Made by a program: the position numbers and the translations under genes
Shown: positions 43,921 through 50,859 of the stretch, piece by piece
How positions within the stretch are numbered: position 1 is the stretch's first letter
Layout of the letters: every line of letters starts with the position of its first letter
Notes under the pieces: model-generated
What the model saw: the letters and a program-made list of their open reading frames with translations, nothing else
What the model was told of the DNA's origin: nothing
The model's database searches: none
NCBI GenBank assembly: GCA_944324175.1
Contig: CALUVH010000013.1
Location: 1-50,859 of the forward strand
DNA from: Candidatus Gastranaerophilales bacterium
Lineage (GTDB): Bacteria > Cyanobacteriota > Vampirovibrionia > Gastranaerophilales > Gastranaerophilaceae
Direction: 5' to 3'
DNA length: 50,859 bases

Positions 43921-44676
43921 ATGGGAAAAATTATAAAATTCATACATTCTTTTAGTATGAAAAATTTATTTATTATTTTAACCATAATTTTAATAGGAAC
44001 TCAAGTTTTAGCAGATGATTGTGAGCAAGTAATTGCACGCGAGCACATATTCAAAGAAAAAGGTGCTTTGACAGATCAGGTTGTAATAACAAATCAGCGA
44101 AATATAATTTGTCAAGGAAATGCTTTTAAAATCCTTTTTGAATGTAAGTTTTGGTCTGATTGTGCAAAAGCCGGTGACAGAGTAAATTTTGATATTCCTG
44201 AAAGTATATACACTCAAGAAGGAACTTTGCTTATTCCGGCATGTTCAAAAATCGTTGCAACAGTCATAAAAATAGAAAAACAGAGGGTTCCCAATAAAAA
44301 TGCGAGAGTATATTTAAACTTTGAATGTTTGATATTACCGGATGGAACAACGATTGCTATGTCAGCAAAACCTTGTACAAAAGATGGTTCTTTAAAAGAA
44401 GGTCCGTGGATGACTACAGGTAAATTGTTTGCATATACTCTAGGTTTGGGTATTGTAGGAGCAGGAGCAGGTACAGGCTTTGCTTTTATTCCTAATCCGG
44501 CAAAATTAGGGGCTGGTTTTGCGATAGGTATTCCTATCGGTACAACCGTAGGACTCATTACGGGCCTTATAACTCCCGGATTGAAGTATCATGCAAAGGC
44601 AGGAGAGGCTGTTACAATTATCTTGTGCGAAAATTTGGGATTGTGTAAACAGCCTGTTTGCCCTTGTGGAAATTAA
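43921..44676 (+). CDS. Exported protein with glycine-rich membrane segment
   Basis: A 251-residue protein. A signal peptide or anchor spans about residues 13-31 (MKNLFIILTIILIGTQVLA). Residues 85-150 form a beta-rich domain (GDRVNFDIPESIYTQEGTLL ... VYLNFECLILPDGTTI) resembling the small beta-barrel modules of VirB10/TrbI-like or outer-membrane-linked proteins, a weak resemblance. A Gly-rich hydrophobic stretch (about 168-220) looks like a glycine zipper able to insert in membrane. The end has a Cys-rich tail (LCKQPVCPCGN). The start at 43921 is uncertain; 43957 would begin exactly at the signal peptide. Confidence 0.65.
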   Translation: MGKIIKFIHSFSMKNLFIILTIILIGTQVLADDCEQVIAREHIFKEKGALTDQVVITNQRNIICQGNAFKILFECKFWSDCAKAGDRVNFDIPESIYTQEGTLLIPACSKIVATVIKIEKQRVPNKNARVYLNFECLILPDGTTIAMSAKPCTKDGSLKEGPWMTTGKLFAYTLGLGIVGAGAGTGFAFIPNPAKLGAGFAIGIPIGTTVGLITGLITPGLKYHAKAGEAVTIILCENLGLCKQPVCPCGN

Positions 44677-44680
44677 TCGA

Positions 44681-44986
44681 TTAAATTTTTATTAGTAAAA
44701 ATTTACTATCGTCAAGTGCAAAGACTTTATGTTCTCGATCTTTTTTGAACATCAAAATTTCGCCTTTTTCTAAATTAAATTTTTCAGCGTCAAAATGCAA
44801 TTCTATTTCGCCTTCAAGGATTAATACAGCAGCATCACTAATTGACGTATGGGTGTCAATGATTTCTCCTTTTTTGATGGCTATTATGGATAAACTGCTG
44901 TCGTTGTTTTCCATAAGAACTTTTCGACTAAATTTTTCTTCCTCTAAATTTACGATTTTCTTTGCTTTTAATACATTGTAAAACAT
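44681..44986 (-). CDS. Small cupin-domain protein
   Basis: A 101-residue single-domain cupin. The second cupin half is clear: AAVLILEGEIELHFDAEKFN with LEKGEILMFKKDREHKVFAL; one His of the metal site (DREHKV) is visible and others are less certain. TSISDAAVLILEGE fits a typical cupin motif 1. AAAAGGAG lies about 9 nt before the ATG. It is convergent with the previous gene, 4 bp apart. A 10-bp AT-only stem (44682-44705) spans its stop codon and may end both transcripts. The ligand is unknown. Confidence 0.8.
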   Translation of the reverse strand: MFYNVLKAKKIVNLEEEKFSRKVLMENNDSSLSIIAIKKGEIIDTHTSISDAAVLILEGEIELHFDAEKFNLEKGEILMFKKDREHKVFALDDSKFLLIKI

Positions 44987-45138
44987 GACTTATTACTCCT
45001 TTTTATTCTAGGACCAATATATCTTAATCAATATTTATGAAATATTTCATTCTCCATAAATAACTCATTTTTGTACAAAAAAATATGTATTAAAAGTTGC
45101 GAAAATATTTTATTTTTTATTTACAAAAATAGTTAAAA

Positions 45139-46743
45139 TTATTTTATTTGATTATACATTGTATTTAGAATTTTTAATTTCTGGGCAATTTCAGGATTAG
45201 ATAAGAAAGTATTTAATTCAGAGCGAATAAAGTCAGTTAATTCATAGCTATAAGCAGCAGATTTTAAATTTCCGTTAACTTCAAGCATTTCACAAATTGA
45301 TTTTGAAACTAATGTCATAAAATCAGTATATTGTAATGTTTTTCTATCAATAAATAATCCATCATATTTTTTATTGTCAATTAAAGCATGAAATGGTGTA
45401 TTGTTACTATTTTTGGCATCAAATATATATTCATACTTACCATTAATATTAGGTAATGTGCCACAGATATCATGTTGAGCAAAAATTTCTAATGCTTCTC
45501 TAAGTAGTCTAAGTTTTTGAATTTCAACATCTGTTGGTTTTAAAGAATGAGGCATATGCTCTAACTTATAGACTTCATCAGCACTTTTCATTCCTATGTT
45601 TTTGCATTCACTATGTGCAAATTTATAACCTTGTGCAGTAAGATACTCTTCAACTTCACTTTTAAGCAAAGAATAATCTCCAAATTTATAACTAGGTACC
45701 CAAACTATTTTAGAGTCCGTAAAATCAATTTTTAAATTTCTATTATTTGCTTCACTTATCAAACCTCTCGCAAATGCCATAGTCTGATCTTTATTATCAT
45801 TGATTAATTTAGGATCATTAATATTTTTTGATGATAAAACAGGTTCCAAAGAAGCTATTGCTTGTACCAATTCTTCATTACTCATTGATTTAGCATAATA
45901 GTTACTTAAAACGTACATTTGATCATAATCTATAGCCATACGATCGCGCCCTGAATCTAGTATTGGATAAGATTTAGCTATTTTTTTCAATTCAGGATCT
46001 TCAATAGAAGTCTTGAACATAACTGTTAAATTGTTTAAACCTCCACTCATTTTACCATCCTGATTTTCATATCTTTGGACATAGTAAATATTGCCTTTGT
46101 AATCATCATTTTCATTAACTTTGAAAGCAAAATACTTATTTTCAAAAGTTGGATTTTGAAAATCTTTATTGTAAGGGTGCCAGAAGTAGTCTTTTGCCTC
46201 TAAAATTGTTGTAATTAAGTTTTTATCTTTTGTTTTAAATTCAATATAATTACCTTGTATTGTTTCTGGATTTTGAGACAATTTTTGAGTCATATCAGCG
46301 GTTTGAATATCATCTGAGGATCTTCCAAAAGTCATTTTCCAATCCCCACAACCGTATTCAACATATGGAGTATCAAGTTTTGATAAAAGATTTACGGCAA
46401 CAATACGAGTTCCTTCTCCGAATGCACCGGCATTTTTACTATTTCCATCTTTTGTACTGTCACCTAAAGATTCAAGATGTGAGTAGTCGTAATGACCATC
46501 ACCGGTTATTCTAACTTTATAAGAGCCGTCAGCTTCCGGGATAATTTCTACTCCGACTCCTTCCATTGTATGTCCGTTGCCATCATAAAAGTTTTGCATG
46601 ATGTCACGTGCAATTTTGTTATTACTCCAGTTGGTCTTAGCTCCGTATCGAATTTTAATACGTGCATTTTCAATTTTATCCAATTTAGGGATGTCATTTT
46701 CATGAATTATTGGTGTTTCAGTTCTTGTAGGATTTAATCCACC
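45139..46743 (-). repeat. Module 2 of the giant protein (ATPase plus decayed HExxH)
   Basis: Begins at GGLNPTRTETPIIH and ends at KILNTMYNQIK at the C-terminus. The ATPase motifs are kept, but the position of WIHEISH is LVSKSICE, so the putative zinc ligands are lost. Boundaries are approximate. Confidence 0.8.
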
Positions 46744-49700
46744 TGTGTCAGGGATTTTAAATTTTATAGTCTTACCTTCATCAAATAAAACTCTAGAATA
46801 ATCTTGTGCGGAAGGTAAAGAAAGTCCTTGTACAGGTGTTTGATTTGCAGGTAATTTTTCATATTTATATTCGGTAAAGCTTTTTGAGGTTTGTCTCAGA
46901 CTTTTTTGAGTTAAGGATTTAATTTTACTAATAAATTCTTTTAAGATTACTTTAGGTGTCCTGTGTGCAATAAGATTACTAAATTGTTTATTTGCTTTAA
47001 AATCGGCAATTGTAGATTTTATGGTACGTGTTGCTTTTGAAGAAGGTGTATTTGTATTTGAGTCTTGTATTTTTTCAACATATTCTTTATATTCAAAAGG
47101 TGAGTTCATCTTTTGTTTTATTTCATTGCTATATTCACTTTCAACGAAATTACTTTTACCATCTGTTTTTTTGTTGTTGTATAAATCAGCTAATACTTGC
47201 ATTTTTTGTAGTGTTTCCGGACTATAAGTAAGTAATTCCATAATATATTTTTGAATATCAGCAAGTCGCATACTAAATGATGTAGAAGTATCTCCACCTG
47301 TTTTGTGAGAAATTTCATGAATCCATGTAGCTAAATTCTGAACATAATCTCCTAAAATTAATGAACTCGATTTTGTCCAGTGTCCGAGATATTGACCAGT
47401 ACTTGACAAAATTGCTTCTGCAGCTTCATTTGGACAACCGCCTTCATCAAAGACCAATGTCGGTTTTTGGACATCTGTTTTAGTAATAAAATCTTTACTA
47501 TCGAGGTCTGCATTTTCTTGAAGTAATTTTATGCCTTCATCTAAAAGATAAATTCTTCTTTCTGCTTCTGCTGAAAGTTTAATCGGTTTTTTTGCACCTT
47601 CGCTGAAGTTATTGAATGATTGCATTCCAACTTTTTTCATGCAAGGCTGAGCAATTTTATATCCCATTAGACGAGCCATTTCTCTATCTTCAAAAGAAGC
47701 TTTATCATCAAGCCATACATATTTTTGAGAAGTAAAATCAATGCCAATTTTTCGTTTCTGACATTCAGTTAAAAATGCATCAAGAATTATAGTGTTTTGC
47801 TTATTCACTTTTTGATCAGGTTTTATGCTCCACAAATGTTCCAATGATGCAACTGTCTGCGTAAGTTCTTTATCAGACATAGTTTGCAAATACCGGCTTA
47901 AAAGCCCGTAAATTTGATATTGACTTAGTTTTACTCTATCTCTACCGGTGTTTAGATTATATTCTTCACCGTCGTTAATTTTTACAAGTTCAGGATCATT
48001 AGGCATTTTTTTGAAAACAAGACTTAATCCAGGGACTCCATTATCAATTTGCCCATCTACTTCGTATCTTTGTACAATATATAAATTACCCTTTTCACCA
48101 TCAGGTAAAGTTTTAAAGCCAAAAAATTCATTTTCATAGTCAAAATTTCTAAAATCTTCATTTTTAGGTTGATAGAAAAAGTCTTTCGAATTAAGAATTT
48201 CTTTTACAAGGCTCTCATTACTTGTTTCAAATTCAATGTAATTACCTTTAACAGTTTGTGAATTTTTAGAAAGAGTTTGTGTCATATCAGCAGTTTTGAT
48301 ATCGTCACTTGACTTACCGAATTTCATGGACCAATCCCCACAAGCGTAGGTGATGGATGGTGTATTTTTAGCAAGCAAGTTAACGGCTACAATTCTTGTA
48401 CCTTCTCCGAATGCACCCGCATTAGTACTGTCACCGTTTTTGGTACTATCGCCAAGTGATTCAAGATGTGAGTAATCGTAGTGCCCTTCGCCACTTATTT
48501 TAACTTTATAATTTCCATTATCAGTTTTTACAACATCGATTTTAACGCCTTCTAAAGTATGTCCGTTTCCATCATAGAAATTTTGCATAATATCTCGGGC
48601 AATTTTTACATCACTCCAATTTGTCTTAGCACCATATTTAATTTTTATATGCGCATTTTCTACAACGTCAAGACGTTCAAAATCCTCAGGATGAATTATT
48701 GGTTTTTCAGAACGAGTAGGATTTAATCCCCCTTCATTTTCAATAAATAATGAGACTTTCTTTTCTTTTTTTAGTTGTTTCATTAATTCGCTTGTAGAAG
48801 GCAATTTTTCAAATTCTATGCTTTCTTTTTTGGGAAATTTGCTAAAAGGTAAAACAGTTTGAGGTTTATAAGAGCCGATGTTGCCCATTGTCCGCATAAG
48901 TTCACGAGTATTAGTTGCACTTAATGCTTCTTGTATGTCAGATTCTTTATATTTTAATGGTTGTGATGATTCAGCTTTTATTTTTTCGCGGTATGCGTTA
49001 ATATCAACTGTTGTGCTGGTTCTTTCTTTAATAGGGGTAGTCATTTTTTGATATTCGACCTCTGGCATATCAAGAAGTTCTTTCCAAGAGTTGAAATTTA
49101 AAAATTTCACATTGTATGCTCTTAAAGCGGCTCTGGAATTAAAAATTTCTTTTTTCTTGAAAAACTCTTCATCACTGCATAATAAAAATTCAGAAATTAT
49201 GTCACAACGATCTTTTAAATTATCCCCAACTAAGTCAAGAATATGTCTTTTTGATAAAAGAGAATAGTCAAATTTTACAGTATCAGCTGCTTTTTCTTTA
49301 GATGAATTTTGAACAATAATATTTCTGACGATATTTAATTCTTGGATTGATAGTTTAGGAGCAATATTTTTTTCAAAATTGTCCATTATTGTATTGATAT
49401 TAATAGCATCATCATTTAGTTGGTTGTTACTTTTTGCACAGTCAATTACCCAACGAATATCACTTATTGCTCTATTTTTTTCGTCGCAGTTAATTTTAAT
49501 AATGCTTTGAGCCTGTCTTAAAAGGTTGCTATTTTCGGAATATTTATCACTTTTGTGAAAGTTAAAAATTTTATATTTTTCAATAAATGAATTTAATACA
49601 GCTTTTTCTTGTTCAGTTAAATTGACATCTTTATCAATACGAATGAATTGAATAATTTCGTCCTCATTATCAGCCCATTTTTTTATTTGTTCAATTTCTT

Positions 49701-50859
49701 CTTTAGGCATTTTTGAAAGAATTATGTCTTGTATATTTTTTGCTTGTCTTAAATATTTTTCTTCTTCTGATATAGAATATTCACCTGATTTAACTTTTTG
49801 TAAGATTTCCGATTTATTTTCTTCAGATACTGATTTTAATACTTTTGATATTTCATTTTCAGGGAAATAAGGATCTTCTTGTATAGCTTTTCCTACATCA
49901 AAATTAGTTTCATTGATTTGATATAAAATTCTCCAATCTAGGTTTTTCAACTCATCTAAATTCTTTTGTAGGAATTCTTTGCTAACTTTTTGAGAATTTC
50001 CTTTTTCATTGAGTTTTATTAATAAAGAATGAATGGTAGGTATTGGGATTTTTTTGTCCAATAATTCATATGCAAAGTCTAGATTTTCTTTTGTTACATT
50101 TTGCAGAAGGCTTGTTACATTTTCTTTTGGTAAAGAATTTTTTACAAAATGATTATACATTTCAATTTTAGCCGGTACATCTTGATTTTTTATATCGGTA
50201 AATAAAAAAGCACTAAATTCATTTTCATTGATTAATTCTTTATCATGTTTTAGCGCATTATATAATTTTTTTATACCATCTACGTCACTTCTAGCTACAT
50301 TTACAACAATTTTAGCAATATATTCATCATTCAAATCTTTTTCTTTACTGAAAAAGTCTAATAAATCTTTCATTTTATCAATATTTTGAGCATCTATTTT
50401 GCTCATTACATCGCCAATGCCGTAGCCTCCAAGTTTTTCAGGATTTTCAGAAAACAGTTTGTATACTTCCATTTTAGCTTGAAGTTCTTTGTAGTCAGAA
50501 ATGTCTTTGAAAGCATCTATATAATATTTTAAGTCGTTTTTATAGTCAGGTGAATTTTCTAGAATTTCTATAAATTCATTTTTCATCTGTTCAAATTTTT
50601 CAGGTGAAATAGTTTCATTATTGGAAGAATTATTTTTTGATATGTTTGTATCAGTTTCTTTTAATATAATATTTTCATTATCGGATGATACTTTTGCAGG
50701 TGACGGCATTTCTGTATCGGTAGAATTATCAGTAGTTAGCCTATCGTTAGGTATAACTTCATTATTTGTATTATTTTTGTTATTTTTAACTCTGATTTTA
50801 CCCTCAGAGATATCATCCATAGTTTTAAGAATATTTTGAGCCTGCTCGCGTGTAACGCC
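45139..50859 (-). CDS. Giant tandem GHKL-ATPase / HExxH-motif protein (5' end outside window)
   Basis: The open frame runs off the right edge: the 13 codons before the Met at 50820 are open and no ribosome binding site precedes that Met. At least 1906 residues are visible. Numbering from the Met: about 1-50 is a disordered Asn/Ser/Thr-rich part, 50-640 is helical, perhaps repeated. Module 1 has a GHKL ATPase (N-box ARDIMQNFYDG near 741, ISGEGHYDY near 774, LGDSTK near 787, GAFGEGTRIVAV near 801) and then a region with WIHEISHKTGGD (His1168, Glu1169, His1172). Module 2 repeats this order (ATPase near 1403-1473), but the peptidase-like motif has become SKSICEML near 1840. This may be an ATP-driven clamp joined to a metallopeptidase. 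There is no visible export signal and no recognised partner gene. Confidence 0.85.
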   Translation of the reverse strand, partial: GVTREQAQNILKTMDDISEGKIRVKNNKNNTNNEVIPNDRLTTDNSTDTEMPSPAKVSSDNENIILKETDTNISKNNSSNNETISPEKFEQMKNEFIEILENSPDYKNDLKYYIDAFKDISDYKELQAKMEVYKLFSENPEKLGGYGIGDVMSKIDAQNIDKMKDLLDFFSKEKDLNDEYIAKIVVNVARSDVDGIKKLYNALKHDKELINENEFSAFLFTDIKNQDVPAKIEMYNHFVKNSLPKENVTSLLQNVTKENLDFAYELLDKKIPIPTIHSLLIKLNEKGNSQKVSKEFLQKNLDELKNLDWRILYQINETNFDVGKAIQEDPYFPENEISKVLKSVSEENKSEILQKVKSGEYSISEEEKYLRQAKNIQDIILSKMPKEEIEQIKKWADNEDEIIQFIRIDKDVNLTEQEKAVLNSFIEKYKIFNFHKSDKYSENSNLLRQAQSIIKINCDEKNRAISDIRWVIDCAKSNNQLNDDAININTIMDNFEKNIAPKLSIQELNIVRNIIVQNSSKEKAADTVKFDYSLLSKRHILDLVGDNLKDRCDIISEFLLCSDEEFFKKKEIFNSRAALRAYNVKFLNFNSWKELLDMPEVEYQKMTTPIKERTSTTVDINAYREKIKAESSQPLKYKESDIQEALSATNTRELMRTMGNIGSYKPQTVLPFSKFPKKESIEFEKLPSTSELMKQLKKEKKVSLFIENEGGLNPTRSEKPIIHPEDFERLDVVENAHIKIKYGAKTNWSDVKIARDIMQNFYDGNGHTLEGVKIDVVKTDNGNYKVKISGEGHYDYSHLESLGDSTKNGDSTNAGAFGEGTRIVAVNLLAKNTPSITYACGDWSMKFGKSSDDIKTADMTQTLSKNSQTVKGNYIEFETSNESLVKEILNSKDFFYQPKNEDFRNFDYENEFFGFKTLPDGEKGNLYIVQRYEVDGQIDNGVPGLSLVFKKMPNDPELVKINDGEEYNLNTGRDRVKLSQYQIYGLLSRYLQTMSDKELTQTVASLEHLWSIKPDQKVNKQNTIILDAFLTECQKRKIGIDFTSQKYVWLDDKASFEDREMARLMGYKIAQPCMKKVGMQSFNNFSEGAKKPIKLSAEAERRIYLLDEGIKLLQENADLDSKDFITKTDVQKPTLVFDEGGCPNEAAEAILSSTGQYLGHWTKSSSLILGDYVQNLATWIHEISHKTGGDTSTSFSMRLADIQKYIMELLTYSPETLQKMQVLADLYNNKKTDGKSNFVESEYSNEIKQKMNSPFEYKEYVEKIQDSNTNTPSSKATRTIKSTIADFKANKQFSNLIAHRTPKVILKEFISKIKSLTQKSLRQTSKSFTEYKYEKLPANQTPVQGLSLPSAQDYSRVLFDEGKTIKFKIPDTGGLNPTRTETPIIHENDIPKLDKIENARIKIRYGAKTNWSNNKIARDIMQNFYDGNGHTMEGVGVEIIPEADGSYKVRITGDGHYDYSHLESLGDSTKDGNSKNAGAFGEGTRIVAVNLLSKLDTPYVEYGCGDWKMTFGRSSDDIQTADMTQKLSQNPETIQGNYIEFKTKDKNLITTILEAKDYFWHPYNKDFQNPTFENKYFAFKVNENDDYKGNIYYVQRYENQDGKMSGGLNNLTVMFKTSIEDPELKKIAKSYPILDSGRDRMAIDYDQMYVLSNYYAKSMSNEELVQAIASLEPVLSSKNINDPKLINDNKDQTMAFARGLISEANNRNLKIDFTDSKIVWVPSYKFGDYSLLKSEVEEYLTAQGYKFAHSECKNIGMKSADEVYKLEHMPHSLKPTDVEIQKLRLLREALEIFAQHDICGTLPNINGKYEYIFDAKNSNNTPFHALIDNKKYDGLFIDRKTLQYTDFMTLVSKSICEMLEVNGNLKSAAYSYELTDFIRSELNTFLSNPEIAQKLKILNTMYNQIK
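47175..48733 (-). repeat. Module 1 of the giant protein (ATPase plus intact HExxH)
   Basis: Begins at GGLNPTRSEKPIIH and ends at QVLADLYNNK. It aligns throughout with module 2, including DNA stretches such as CCTTCTCCGAATGCACC, which is identical in both. Boundaries are approximate. Confidence 0.8.

Noticed and set aside
50820-50820. Met at 50820 as the true start of the giant protein
   Set aside because: The frame is open through all 13 upstream codons to the window edge, and neither a Shine-Dalgarno sequence nor a -10 box precedes this ATG.
1-50859. tRNA or rRNA genes
   Set aside because: I looked through the intergenic regions for T-loop-like GTTCGA motifs with acceptor stems and found none. 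This was by eye, so a tRNA-finding program would be needed to be sure.

Overview
The window looks like chromosomal DNA from an uncultured gut-type non-photosynthetic cyanobacterial relative (Candidatus Gastranaerophilales / Melainabacteria, class Vampirovibrionia). That assignment is inference. It rests on strong AT richness, a type IV pilin-like protein with an FTLAEVLITL leader, cyanobacteria-like sigma-70 and dnaG-rpoD genes, and several small lineage-type proteins. No rRNA, tRNA, CRISPR array, insertion sequence or prophage was seen. Most of the window is compact housekeeping DNA.

Layout. 1-2004: a four-copy 97-bp tandem repeat, a terminator, a pilin-like gene with a duplicated leader motif, and an intergenic stretch with an 11-C run. 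2005-9807: xerC, a secreted TPR protein, engB, small unknowns, prmC, a soluble receiver-histidine kinase and tdk. 9887-17617: a TrmB-type regulator divergent from dnaG-rpoD, then a phosphoesterase, ctpA, aroK and aroB. 17583-21870: a small membrane protein, a GT-C glycosyltransferase, metG and a small unknown. 21871-22461: a gene-free AT-rich region with eight DnaA-box-like 9-mers directly before dnaN, the best candidate for the replication origin. 22462-26483: dnaN, a C_GCAxxG_C_C protein, crcB/fluC and an endonuclease IV-like protein as one operon, then two paralogous small charged proteins and an XRE regulator. 26489-33968: recJ-der, aroC, an NTF2-like secreted protein, lepA and a lone LuxR-type HTH. 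34290-44986: gph, ferritin, carbonic anhydrase, a second GT-C enzyme, a 57-residue small protein, xerD with an aberrant bioD-like gene, a nitroreductase, a large six-hairpin protein, a secreted glycine-zipper protein and a cupin. 45139-50859: one giant open frame running off the right edge, with two copies of a GHKL-ATPase plus HExxH-type module.

Functional links: dnaG, rpoD, dnaN, recJ, metG, prmC, lepA, der and engB serve replication, transcription and translation. aroK, aroB and aroC are three chorismate-pathway enzymes. Two GT-C membrane enzymes may act on envelope glycans. Both Xer recombinases are present, enough for a dif-resolution pair.

Most unusual: (1) the giant tandem GHKL-ATPase/HExxH protein, in which the second metallopeptidase motif has decayed; (2) the candidate oriC with TTTTCTACA boxes; (3) a recurring gene-start design in which a -10 hexamer, often an extended TGN-TATAAT, lies 6-7 nt before an ATG with no Shine-Dalgarno sequence, suggesting many leaderless mRNAs; (4) a bioD homologue with a destroyed P-loop; (5) the palindrome-containing leader duplication in the pilin gene, and the C-tract upstream of it.
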